Origin: Clostridium sp. CAG:273
GTDB lineage: Bacteria; Bacillota; Clostridia; TANB77; CAG-508
Length of the DNA stretch: 5,622 nt
Direction of reading: 5' to 3'
Assembly: GCA_000438355.1 (NCBI GenBank)
Contig: FR901493.1
Span: 10,160-15,781, forward strand
Positions 1 to 5,622 of this stretch are shown here, piece by piece (positions within the stretch are counted from its first letter, which is position 1; each line of letters begins with the position of its first letter). The notes beneath the pieces were generated by a model that saw nothing but the letters and a program-made list of their open reading frames with translations, was not told the origin of the DNA and did not search any database. The position numbers and the translations under genes are program-made.

Positions 1-49
1 AAATATACTGACATGTTAGATTAATTATATCTTATATGCCAGTATATTT
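1..49. repeat. Imperfect inverted repeat, possible terminator of an upstream gene
   Basis: Bases 1-10 (AAATATACTG) pair perfectly with 40-49 (CAGTATATTT). After one A-C mismatch (11 with 39) the stem continues through 12-16 with 34-38, including one G-T pair, leaving a loop of about 17 bases. A T-rich stretch (TTTATTCTTC, 47-56) follows, so a weak intrinsic terminator for a gene to the left is possible. The stem is AT-rich and begins at the first base of the window, so it may continue outside, and the end of a mobile element cannot be excluded. Confidence 0.35.
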
Positions 50-141
50 ATTCTTCAAATTTATTAGTACACCATAAGAGTAGTATTTTAACTTTGTAAT
101 TTATTCACCATTAAATAGTCATAGTTATTCATAAAAATCAA

Positions 142-163
142 AATGTTAACCTTGACAAACATT
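142..163. promoter_or_regulatory. Candidate operator 1 overlapping the -35 box
   Basis: AATGTT (142-147) and AACATT (158-163) form a 6-bp inverted repeat separated by 10 bases, and the -35 hexamer (152-157) lies inside it. The left half begins the 10-base string AATGTTAACC (142-151), which recurs exactly at 178-187 on the other side of the promoter. A repressor bound here would block RNA polymerase. That the regulator encoded just downstream binds it is inference from position and symmetry. Confidence 0.5.
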
Positions 164-180
164 AATCTATATTGTATAAT
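152..180 (+). promoter_or_regulatory. Sigma-A promoter of the regulator-suf operon
   Basis: TTGACA (152-157) and TATAAT (175-180) both match the vegetative consensus perfectly and are separated by the optimal 17 bases. Transcription should start near 186-188, giving a leader of about 25 bases before the regulator start codon. Such a strong promoter usually needs a repressor to hold it down, which fits the repeats on both sides. It is the only convincing promoter in the window, so the regulator and suf genes are probably one transcription unit. Confidence 0.88.
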
Positions 181-196
181 GTTAACCGTGATTAAC
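181..196. promoter_or_regulatory. Candidate operator 2 over the transcription start
   Basis: GTTAACCGTGATTAAC is an imperfect palindrome with arms GTTAA (181-185) and TTAAC (192-196). It directly abuts the -10 box and covers the expected transcription start. It shares AATGTTAACC with operator 1, offset by 36 bp. The location is typical for a repressor site. Binding by the adjacent winged-helix protein is inferred. Confidence 0.5.
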
Positions 197-199
197 AAA

Positions 200-206
200 A
201 AGGAGA
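200..206 (+). promoter_or_regulatory. Ribosome binding site fixing the regulator start at 212
   Basis: AGGAG (201-205) ends six bases before the ATG at 212. The earlier in-frame ATG at 143 has no such site and lies upstream of the -35 box, so it cannot be on a transcript made from the promoter at 152-180. Confidence 0.85.
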
Positions 207-211
207 ATTAT

Positions 212-655
212 ATGATATCAAAGGCTTTGGAAGAATATTTAAAAACAATGTACATATTAAAAAAACAGACAGGAAATATTAGAGTTACAGATGTGGCAAA
301 TAAAATGAACTGTACTAAACCAAGTGTTAATAAGGCTTTAAGAAATTTAAAAGCTAATAATTTAGTTAGTTATGAAGCTTATGGAACTATTGAATTAACT
401 AAAAATGGAGAAGATGTAGCAAAAAAAGTAATAGAGGCATATGATATTGTTTATTTATTTTTAAAGGATGTCTTAAATTTAAACAAACAAGACGCAGAGG
501 AAGAAGCTGAAAATATAAAGTCATCTATATCGGATAATACTTTAAATAAACTTGCTAAATATGTACACAAAACATTGGATTTAAGTAATTTGGACTGTGA
601 TTATGATATTAATAATGAGAGATGTAGAAGTTGCGTAAGAAGGAGAGTTAACTAG
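212..655 (+). CDS. DtxR/MntR-like winged-helix regulator with C-terminal cysteine cluster
   Basis: This 147-residue protein aligns along its length with the short, MntR-type members of the DtxR family. Residues 5-70 form the winged helix (LEEYLKTMYIL, then the recognition region CTKPSVNKALRNLK at 34-47 and wing YEAYGTIELTKNG), and 73-122 form the helical dimerisation region. There is no SH3-like third domain. Compared by eye with Bacillus subtilis MntR, the metal ligands D8, E11, H77, E102 and H103 read E8, K11, Y77, K103 and S104; only E99 is kept (E100). Instead the tail carries C129, C138 and C141 (Cys-X8-Cys-X2-Cys) plus a basic end, and C34 sits at the start of the recognition helix. Three or four cysteines beside a DNA-binding domain at the head of a suf operon suggest sensing of an Fe-S cluster or iron; this is inference. 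It probably represses its own promoter and the suf genes. Family assignment is firm, ligand is not. Confidence 0.85.
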   Translation: MISKALEEYLKTMYILKKQTGNIRVTDVANKMNCTKPSVNKALRNLKANNLVSYEAYGTIELTKNGEDVAKKVIEAYDIVYLFLKDVLNLNKQDAEEEAENIKSSISDNTLNKLAKYVHKTLDLSNLDCDYDINNERCRSCVRRRVN

Positions 656-656
656 T

Positions 657-1403
657 ATGAGCAATAAATTATTAGAAATTAAAAACTTACATGTAAATGT
701 AGAAGATAAGGAAATATTAAAAGGTATAGATTTAACAATAAATAAGGGAGAAATTCATGTAATAATGGGACCAAATGGCTCTGGGAAAACTACTACAGCA
801 AATGCAATATTAAGTAATCCTTTATATAATAAAGTAGAAGGAAATATAAATTTTGAAAGTGAAGATATAACTAATTTAAAAACAGATGAAATAGCGAGAA
901 AAGGCGTTTTTATGTCATTTCAATTGCCAGAAGAAATACCAGGAATTTCTGTTACTAACTTTTTAAAGTCAGCAAAAGGAAAAATTACAGGAAAACCTAC
1001 AAAGGTATTTGAGTTTAAAGATGAACTAAGAAAGTATATGGAAGAATTAAAAATGAATCCAGAATATGCTGGACGTAGTTTAAATGTTGGTTTTTCTGGA
1101 GGAGAAAAAAAGAAAAATGAAATTTTACAAATGCTTGTACTAAATCCAAAACTTGCAATACTTGATGAAACAGATTCTGGACTAGATGTAGATGCAATTA
1201 GAACTGTGTCAAAAGGAATAGAAATGTTCAAAAACGAAAATAATGCAGTTCTTATAATAACTCATAATACAAAAATATTAAAAAGCTTAAAAGTAGACTA
1301 TGTTCATATATTAGTTAATGGAAAAATAGTAAAAACAGGAGACCAAAGTTTAGCAGCTGAAATAGAAGAAGAAGGATATTCAAAATACAAAAATTTAGGT
1401 TAG
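657..1403 (+). CDS. sufC: SufC, Fe-S cluster assembly ATPase
   Basis: SufC is the cytosolic ABC-type ATPase of the SufBCD scaffold; its ATP-driven dimerisation opens the SufB-SufD pair for cluster building. The 248 residues are the usual family length. Visible motifs in order: Walker A GPNGSGKT (38-45), Q-loop Q89 (SFQLPEEIPG), ABC signature FSGGE (146-150) followed by the SufC-typical KKKNEILQ, Walker B LAILDE (166-171) with catalytic E171, D-loop SGLD (174-177) and switch H203. No membrane segment is present. The ATG lies one base after the regulator stop codon, with AGGAGAG (641-647) inside the regulator's last codons, so translation of the two is probably coupled. All catalytic residues are intact. 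Confidence 0.97.
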   Translation: MSNKLLEIKNLHVNVEDKEILKGIDLTINKGEIHVIMGPNGSGKTTTANAILSNPLYNKVEGNINFESEDITNLKTDEIARKGVFMSFQLPEEIPGISVTNFLKSAKGKITGKPTKVFEFKDELRKYMEELKMNPEYAGRSLNVGFSGGEKKKNEILQMLVLNPKLAILDETDSGLDVDAIRTVSKGIEMFKNENNAVLIITHNTKILKSLKVDYVHILVNGKIVKTGDQSLAAEIEEEGYSKYKNLG

Positions 1404-1409
1404 AATATG

Positions 1410-1429
1410 TTTAAAATCGCTATTTTAAA
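1410..1429 (+). other. Short hairpin after sufC
   Basis: TTTAAAAT (1410-1417) and ATTTTAAA (1422-1429) form a perfect 8-bp stem with a CGCT loop, starting seven bases after the sufC stop codon. The stem is entirely A-T and no T tract follows, so it is not a convincing terminator. It could be a processing or mRNA-stability site, or chance in AT-rich DNA. Confidence 0.3.
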
Positions 1430-1467
1430 TAAAGCTATTAAGCTAGTATTAATAAAAGTAAAAATAA

Positions 1468-1511
1468 AAGGTTTATGGATTTAACCTTAAAATCTAAATA
1501 TTATTTAAGGA
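1468..1511 (+). promoter_or_regulatory. Mutually exclusive hairpins over the sufB ribosome binding site
   Basis: AAGGTT (1468-1473) can pair with AACCTT (1483-1488). CCTTAAA (1485-1491) can instead pair with TTTAAGG (1504-1510), which would bury the AAGGA (1507-1511) that serves as the sufB ribosome binding site nine bases before its ATG. The two stems share 1485-1488, so only one can form. A third stem (1476-1482 with 1490-1496, one G-T pair) also competes. The arrangement resembles a translational switch, but short stems are frequent in such AT-rich sequence and I recognise no known riboswitch class. Confidence 0.3.
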
Positions 1512-1520
1512 TATTGAATA

Positions 1521-2921
1521 ATGAGTAAAACCGAAGTAAATGACATTAATAGAAATATTTATGATATAAAAAACAAAGATGAATATGACTTTAAGATGAA
1601 AAAAGGACTAACAAAAGAAATAATTGAAGAAATATCAAAACAAAAAAATGACCCAGATTGGATGAAAGAGTTTAGATTAAAAGCATTAGAGGTATATAAT
1701 AAATTAGAACTTCCAACATGGGGACCAGATATTTCAGAACTAAATATGGATGAAATTGCAACATATGTTAGACCAAAGTCTAAGTTAAGTACCTCATGGG
1801 ATGATGTCCCAGAAGATATAAAAAATACATTTGATAAATTAGGAATTCCAGAAGCTGAAAAAACTTCTTTAGCAGGTGTTGGTGCACAATATGACTCAGA
1901 AGTAGTTTACCATAGTATGAAAGAAGAGCTAATAAAACAAGGTGTTGTTTACACAGACATGGAAACAGCTGTAAGAGAATATCCGGATTTAGTAAAAAAA
2001 CACTTTATGAAATGTGTACCAGTAACAGACCACAAATTTGTTGCATTACATGGTGCTGTTTGGTCTGGTGGTTCTTTTGTGTATGTTCCAAAAGGAGTTA
2101 AAGTAGATATTCCGCTTCAATCTTATTTTAGATTAAATTCGCCAGAATCTGGACAATTTGAGCATACTTTAATAATAGTAGATGAAGGTGCAAGTTTACA
2201 TTTTATAGAGGGTTGTTCTGCACCAAAATATAATAAAGTGAACTTACATGCTGGCTGTGTCGAATTATATGTAAAAGAAAATGCATATTTAAGATATTCT
2301 ACAATTGAAAATTGGTCAAAGAATATGTTAAATTTAAATACTAAAAGGGCTATAGTGTCAAGAAATGCTAAAATGGAATGGGTATCTGGGTCATTTGGCT
2401 CTAAAATATCAATGTTATATCCAATGAGCATCTTAAATGGAGAAGGTGCTAAAACAGAATACACAGGAATTTCATTTGCAGGAGCTGGTCAAAATTTAGA
2501 TACAGGATTTAAAGTAATACATAATGCAGAAAATACATCAAGTGTGGTAAATTCTAAATCAATTTCAAAAAATGGTGGAAAGTGTACTTATAGGTCATTA
2601 GTAAGGATAAGTGAAAATGCAAAAAATTCTAAGAGCTCTGTGTCTTGTGAATCTCTTATGCTTGATGATATATCTATTTCAGATACAATACCAGTTAATG
2701 ATATAAGAAATGATGAAGTAGAATTCTCACATGAGGCTAAAATAGGAAAAATTAGTGATAAAGCTATTTTTTATTTAATGTCTAGGGGTTTGTCAGAAGA
2801 AGATGCCAAAGCAATGATAGTAAGAGGTTTTGCATATCCTATATCTAAAGAACTGCCTGTGGAATATGCAGTAGAAATGAACAATTTAATAAATTTAGAA
2901 TTGGAAGGAGCAATAGGTTAA
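1521..2921 (+). CDS. sufB: SufB, Fe-S cluster scaffold subunit
   Basis: SufB is the scaffold subunit that receives sulfur and, with SufD and SufC, assembles the nascent Fe-S cluster in the cytosol. The 466 residues match Firmicute SufB length. An N-terminal helical part (about 1-110, with PDWMKEFRLKALE at 45-57) leads into a long beta-helix core (about 120-400) and a C-terminal helical part ending in the SufB-typical MIVRGFAYPI (432-441). C232 (EGCSAPKY) and C246 (LHAGCVELY) are conserved family cysteines. C376 (SSVSCESL) and E405 (FSHEAKIGKI), 29 residues apart, match the catalytic pair Cys405 and Glu434 of E. coli SufB. The ATG is preceded by AAGGA (1507-1511). A 117-base gap separates it from sufC, wider than elsewhere in the first part of the operon, and holds competing hairpins. 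Confidence 0.97.
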   Translation: MSKTEVNDINRNIYDIKNKDEYDFKMKKGLTKEIIEEISKQKNDPDWMKEFRLKALEVYNKLELPTWGPDISELNMDEIATYVRPKSKLSTSWDDVPEDIKNTFDKLGIPEAEKTSLAGVGAQYDSEVVYHSMKEELIKQGVVYTDMETAVREYPDLVKKHFMKCVPVTDHKFVALHGAVWSGGSFVYVPKGVKVDIPLQSYFRLNSPESGQFEHTLIIVDEGASLHFIEGCSAPKYNKVNLHAGCVELYVKENAYLRYSTIENWSKNMLNLNTKRAIVSRNAKMEWVSGSFGSKISMLYPMSILNGEGAKTEYTGISFAGAGQNLDTGFKVIHNAENTSSVVNSKSISKNGGKCTYRSLVRISENAKNSKSSVSCESLMLDDISISDTIPVNDIRNDEVEFSHEAKIGKISDKAIFYLMSRGLSEEDAKAMIVRGFAYPISKELPVEYAVEMNNLINLELEGAIG

Positions 2922-3976
2922 TGTTACAAGAATTAAAGATTAATGAAACTCCTGTAAGAACTTCAAGAAACCTTAATATAAATAATATTAAAATACAAAA
3001 TATAGAGATTCCAGAAACTATTGGCAAATTTGAAAATGTTAATATTATAGGGCAAGTTACTGAAGATGTAAAAGGTAGCTATAATTTGACATATGGGTTA
3101 GGTAATGAACTAGAAAATCAAGTACAGCAAAATGCAAATAGAAAATTTAAAATAGTTGTGGAAAAAAATAAAAACCAAAATGTTGAAATTGATTTTAATT
3201 TTAATAGTCAAAACTTAACTTTAATAGACAATATAGAAATAATAGCAAATGAAAATACTGAATCTACTATTACAATAAAATATAAATCTACAGAAAATAT
3301 AAAAGCTTATCATAATGGAATAATAAGAGTATTAGCTAAGAAAAATTGTAAACTAAATATCATAATAGTTAATCTTATGAATACAGAATCAAATAATTTT
3401 ATGAGTTTTGAAAATTTATTTGAAGATAATGCAAAAGTCAATTATACAATTGTAGACTTTGGAGGAAAAAATAGTATTACTAACTATTATTCTAATTTAT
3501 TAGGTGATAACTCTGAAAATATAATTAATGGGATTTATTTAGGAAAAGAAAGTCAATTTTTTGATTTAAATTATATTGGTGAATTAAGGGGTAAAAAGAC
3601 AAATATAGATATACAAGTACAAGGAGCTTTAAAGGATACAGCTAAAAAGCATTTTAAGGGTACTATAGACTTTAAAAAAGGATGTAAAAAAGCAACTGGA
3701 AATGAAAATGAATTTTGTACTTTATTATCAGATAAGGCAAAATCTATAGCACTTCCAATGTTACTTTGCTCTGAAGAAGAAGTAGAAGGAAATCATAGCA
3801 GTGCAGCTGGAAAGGTTGGAGAAAAAGAACTTTTTTATATAATGAGCAGAGGTTTTAATTTTAAAGAAGCTATGAAATTAATTGTAAAAGCTAAATTTAA
3901 TAAAATAATAGAAAATATAATTAATGAAAGATTAAAAGAAGAAATACTAGAAGAGATAGACAAGCGATTAGATTAA
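2921..3976 (+). CDS. sufD: SufD, Fe-S cluster scaffold partner
   Basis: SufD pairs with SufB and binds one SufC subunit; cluster formation is thought to occur at the SufB-SufD interface. The 351 residues show the less conserved sequence usual for SufD: a beta-helix core (about 85-290) and a C-terminal helical part with ELFYIMSRGFNFKEAMKLIV (303-322) that parallels the SufB end. H292 (EGNHSSAAGKVG) fits the position of the interface His360 of E. coli SufD. The ATG overlaps the sufB stop codon (TAATG, one shared base) and is served by AAGGAG (2905-2910) within sufB, so translation is coupled, as expected for subunits made in equal amounts. The sequence is rich in Asn, Lys and Ile, in line with the AT-rich genome. 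Part of its 3' end recurs after sufS. Confidence 0.94.
   Translation: MLQELKINETPVRTSRNLNINNIKIQNIEIPETIGKFENVNIIGQVTEDVKGSYNLTYGLGNELENQVQQNANRKFKIVVEKNKNQNVEIDFNFNSQNLTLIDNIEIIANENTESTITIKYKSTENIKAYHNGIIRVLAKKNCKLNIIIVNLMNTESNNFMSFENLFEDNAKVNYTIVDFGGKNSITNYYSNLLGDNSENIINGIYLGKESQFFDLNYIGELRGKKTNIDIQVQGALKDTAKKHFKGTIDFKKGCKKATGNENEFCTLLSDKAKSIALPMLLCSEEEVEGNHSSAAGKVGEKELFYIMSRGFNFKEAMKLIVKAKFNKIIENIINERLKEEILEEIDKRLD
3879..3952 (+). repeat. Source copy of the repeat shared with the sufS-sufU gap
   Basis: These bases, within the last part of sufD (codons for about residues 320-344), contain a 32-base block (3879-3910) identical to 5382-5413, and a second block (3931-3952) that matches 5427-5448 at 21 of 22 positions. 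The 20 bases between the blocks here correspond to 13 diverged bases in the other copy. This copy is the intact coding one. Confidence 0.9.
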
Positions 3977-4147
3977 TAGATATTAAATAATAGTCTAAAA
4001 AATATATACTTATATTAAAAAACAAAAAGTAAATATTAACTTAATATATTGAAATAAAGTGAAAAGTAAAGTAAGTATTAGTTTTATATATTAAATTATT
4101 AAGTTTAGTATTCCAATAAAAATATATATAAGGAGAATATAGTATTA
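3977..4147 (+). other. sufD-sufS gap with possible weak internal promoter
   Basis: The gap is almost pure A and T and has no coding signature. It contains a 15-base palindrome, ATATTAA-C-TTAATAT (4033-4047), directly before TTGAAA (4049-4054), which could act as a -35 box. The best -10 at 17 bases spacing, TAAGTA (4072-4077), is poor. AAGGAG (4130-4135) is the sufS ribosome binding site, 12 bases before its ATG, slightly far. I see no GC-containing hairpin with a T tract, so no terminator. A secondary promoter for sufS-sufU is possible but weakly supported. Confidence 0.3.
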
Positions 4148-5365
4148 ATGAATAAATATAAAAATGATTTTCCAATTTTAAAAAATAATAATATAGCATA
4201 TTTAGATAGTGGTGCAACAAGCCAAAAGCCACTTCAAGTTATAAATGCAGTTGATAATTTTTATAGGAATTATAATGCTAATCCACACAGAGGTGCTTAT
4301 TCATTAAGTATAGAAGCAACTAATTTATATGAAGATACGAGAGCTAAAATTGCCAAATTTGTAAATGCTAGATATAAAGAAGAAATTATATTTTCTAAAA
4401 ATGCAACAGAGAGCTTAAATTTGCTTGCTTATTCATATGGAATTGATAAGCTAAAAGAAGATGATGAAATTGTTATTTCAATAATGGAACATCACTCTAA
4501 CTTAGTTCCTTGGCAAAAAGTTTCTAAAGTAACAGGTGCTAAACTTAAATATATGTACATTAACAATGAGTTTGAATTAACAGATGAAGAAATAGAAAGT
4601 AAAATTACAGATAAGACTAAAATAGTTGGAATAGCACATGTATCAAATGCTTTAGGTACTATAAATAATGTAAAAAAAATTATAGATTATGCACATAAAA
4701 AAGGAGCAATTATTATTGTTGATGCATCACAAAGTATTCCTCATATGAAAATAGATGTACAAGAATTAGATGCAGATTTTTTAGTATTTTCAGGTCATAA
4801 AATGTTAGCACCACTTGGAATAGGCGTACTATATGGAAAAAAAGAAATATTAGAAACTATGAGTCCTTTTATAATGGGTGGAGATATGATAGAATATGTG
4901 TATGAACAAGAAACTACATTTGCACCACTTCCAAATAAGTTTGAAGCAGGAACTCAAAATGTAGAAGGTGTTATTGGGCTTGGGGCTGCCATAGATTATA
5001 TAAACTCTATAGGAATAGAAAACATAGAAAAAGCTGAAAAAGAAGTTGTAACATATGCAAGACAAGAATTATCTAAATTAGATTATTTAACATTATATAT
5101 GACACCACATAATGACAAACACTCTTCTGTTATTTCTTTTAATATAAAAGGTATACATCCTCATGATATTGCCAGTATCTTAGATACAGAAGGAGTTTGT
5201 GTACGTTCTGGAAATCATTGTGCTCAACCTCTTATGAGATTTTTAGGAATAGACTCTACTTGCAGAGCAAGTTTTAGTTTTTACAATGATAAAGAAGATG
5301 TTGATAAACTAATTAAAGCTTTAAACAAAGCCTATAATATGTTTAAGAAATATATTATAGATTAA
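4148..5365 (+). CDS. sufS: SufS, cysteine desulfurase (group II)
   Basis: SufS is a PLP enzyme that converts L-cysteine to L-alanine and holds the released sulfur as a persulfide for cluster assembly. Its 405 residues are the normal length. Visible landmarks: N-terminal YLDSGATSQKP (18-28), HRGAYSLS (47-54), MEHHSNLVPW (113-122, PLP-stacking His), VDASQS (191-196, D192 contacting the PLP ring nitrogen), SGHK with the PLP-binding K218, EAGTQN (266-271), RSGNHCAQP with the catalytic C358 (353-361), and CRASFSFYN (372-380). The RSG-x-HCAQP form and short Cys loop mark group II. H339 (IHPHDIAS) is spaced from C358 like B. subtilis His342 from Cys361; that histidine swaps onto the SufU zinc during sulfur transfer, which fits the sufU gene downstream. 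The fold-type I enzyme acts as a dimer in the cytosol. Confidence 0.97.
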   Translation: MNKYKNDFPILKNNNIAYLDSGATSQKPLQVINAVDNFYRNYNANPHRGAYSLSIEATNLYEDTRAKIAKFVNARYKEEIIFSKNATESLNLLAYSYGIDKLKEDDEIVISIMEHHSNLVPWQKVSKVTGAKLKYMYINNEFELTDEEIESKITDKTKIVGIAHVSNALGTINNVKKIIDYAHKKGAIIIVDASQSIPHMKIDVQELDADFLVFSGHKMLAPLGIGVLYGKKEILETMSPFIMGGDMIEYVYEQETTFAPLPNKFEAGTQNVEGVIGLGAAIDYINSIGIENIEKAEKEVVTYARQELSKLDYLTLYMTPHNDKHSSVISFNIKGIHPHDIASILDTEGVCVRSGNHCAQPLMRFLGIDSTCRASFSFYNDKEDVDKLIKALNKAYNMFKKYIID

Positions 5366-5381
5366 TATAATAAAAGCAATA

Positions 5382-5448
5382 TAATTGTAAAAGCTAAATT
5401 TAATAAAATAATATAAATTATGAGATATTAAAATAAGAAATACTAGAA
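5382..5448 (+). pseudogene. Decayed duplicate of the sufD 3' end
   Basis: Bases 5382-5413 are identical to 3879-3910 in sufD (32 of 32), and 5427-5448 match 3931-3952 at 21 of 22 positions, with a net loss of seven bases between the blocks. In the sufD frame the copy reads IVKAKFNKII and then hits TAA, so it is not functional; the frame is broken and no start codon or ribosome binding site precedes it. It lies 16 bases after the sufS stop codon. Similarity may extend weakly on both sides, but I cannot support it by eye. The most likely origin is a tandem duplication or recombination that placed sufS between two copies of the sufD end. Confidence 0.88.
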
Positions 5449-5525
5449 TGAAATATTATAATTATAAATAATGATATGAAGAAAATTAAATAATTAACGC
5501 ATAAGAATGATGAAAGGAGAAGAAA

Positions 5526-5622
5526 ATGAGCGATTTATCAGATGTTTACAATGACTTAATAATGGAACATAGCATGAATTCGTATAATAAAAAACATTTA
5601 GATAATCCAGATTTTTGTGAGA
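5526..5622 (+). CDS. sufU: SufU, zinc-dependent sulfur acceptor (5' end only)
   Basis: The first 32 codons are visible and the gene runs out of the window. The peptide begins MSDLSDVYNDLIMEHSMNSY and continues NKKHLDNPDF, matching the SufU/IscU-like N-terminus (LY..VIMDHYKNPRNKG.L in B. subtilis SufU). Firmicute SufU takes persulfide sulfur from SufS via a zinc site and passes it to SufBCD. C31 lies just before the expected NP-x-CGD motif; the real first zinc-ligand cysteine should fall a few residues past the window edge. AAGGAG (5514-5519) lies six bases before the ATG. Position right after sufS supports the call. The 160-base gap before it carries the sufD remnant and no terminator that I can see, so it is probably cotranscribed. 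Confidence 0.9.
   Translation, partial: MSDLSDVYNDLIMEHSMNSYNKKHLDNPDFCE

Noticed and set aside
143..211. Extended N-terminus of the regulator from the ATG at 143 (23 extra residues)
   Set aside because: This ATG has no ribosome binding site and lies upstream of the -35 box of a consensus promoter. The DtxR/MntR alignment begins at the ATG at 212, which has a well-spaced AGGAG.
212..655. Assigning the regulator to the Rrf2/IscR family because it heads a suf operon
   Set aside because: The N-terminal sequence, helical middle region and length follow MntR. The cysteines are at the extreme C-terminus with spacing X8 and X2, unlike the mid-protein IscR cluster.
920..1231. Minus-strand open frames inside sufC, and similar ones at 2123-2464, 2845-3027, 4041-4232 and 4850-5065
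   Set aside because: They are shadows of strongly supported genes or of AT-rich spacer, with low-complexity Phe/Ser/Tyr-rich translations and no family resemblance.
1410..1429. Terminator after sufC
   Set aside because: The stem is all A-T and no T tract follows; the SUF scaffold genes continue downstream without a convincing new promoter.
5449..5525. Further extension of the sufD duplicate toward sufU, or a terminator or promoter before sufU
   Set aside because: Only AT-rich low-complexity similarity is seen beyond 5448. There is no GC-containing hairpin with a T tract and no acceptable -35/-10 pair.
1..5622. tRNA, rRNA, CRISPR array, insertion sequence, toxin-antitoxin or phage-defence system
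   Set aside because: No such signature was found on either strand. Apart from the regulator and the sufD scar, the window is a standard SUF operon.

Overview
The window is very AT-rich, with short intergenic spaces, strong AGGAG-type ribosome binding sites and codon third positions that are almost all A or T. This points to a low-GC Firmicute, most likely an anaerobe of the class Clostridia. The gene order sufC-sufB-sufD-sufS-sufU is the standard Firmicute SUF iron-sulfur cluster assembly operon. I cannot name the species from the sequence.

Layout: positions 1-50 hold an imperfect inverted repeat at the window edge, possibly the terminator of an upstream gene. Positions 51-141 show nothing I can support. 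A textbook sigma-A promoter (TTGACA, 17 bp, TATAAT) lies at 152-180, flanked by two copies of a 10-bp repeat, each part of an inverted repeat that looks like an operator. Next comes a small winged-helix regulator of the DtxR/MntR type (212-655), then sufC (657-1403) one base downstream. A 117-base gap with mutually exclusive hairpins precedes sufB (1521-2921). sufD (2921-3976) overlaps sufB by one base, and a 171-base AT-rich gap precedes sufS (4148-5365). A 160-base gap follows and contains a decayed copy of the 3' end of sufD. The start of sufU (5526 to the window edge) ends the window. All genes are on the + strand.

How the genes work together: SufS removes sulfur from cysteine as a persulfide, SufU accepts it through its zinc site, and the SufB-SufC-SufD scaffold complex uses ATP hydrolysis by SufC to build the Fe-S cluster. 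The key residues of SufC, SufB, SufD and SufS are visible. No SufA, SufE or SufT is in view.

The SUF enzymes are ordinary. Two things stand out. First, the operon is headed not by an Rrf2/IscR-type regulator but by an MntR-like protein that has lost most of the canonical metal ligands and gained a C-terminal Cys-X8-Cys-X2-Cys motif. This suggests an Fe-S or iron sensor that controls the operon through the two sites around its promoter (inference). Second, a 32-bp perfect repeat plus a 21/22 match links the sufD 3' end to the sufS-sufU gap, a scar of a past duplication or rearrangement inside the operon.
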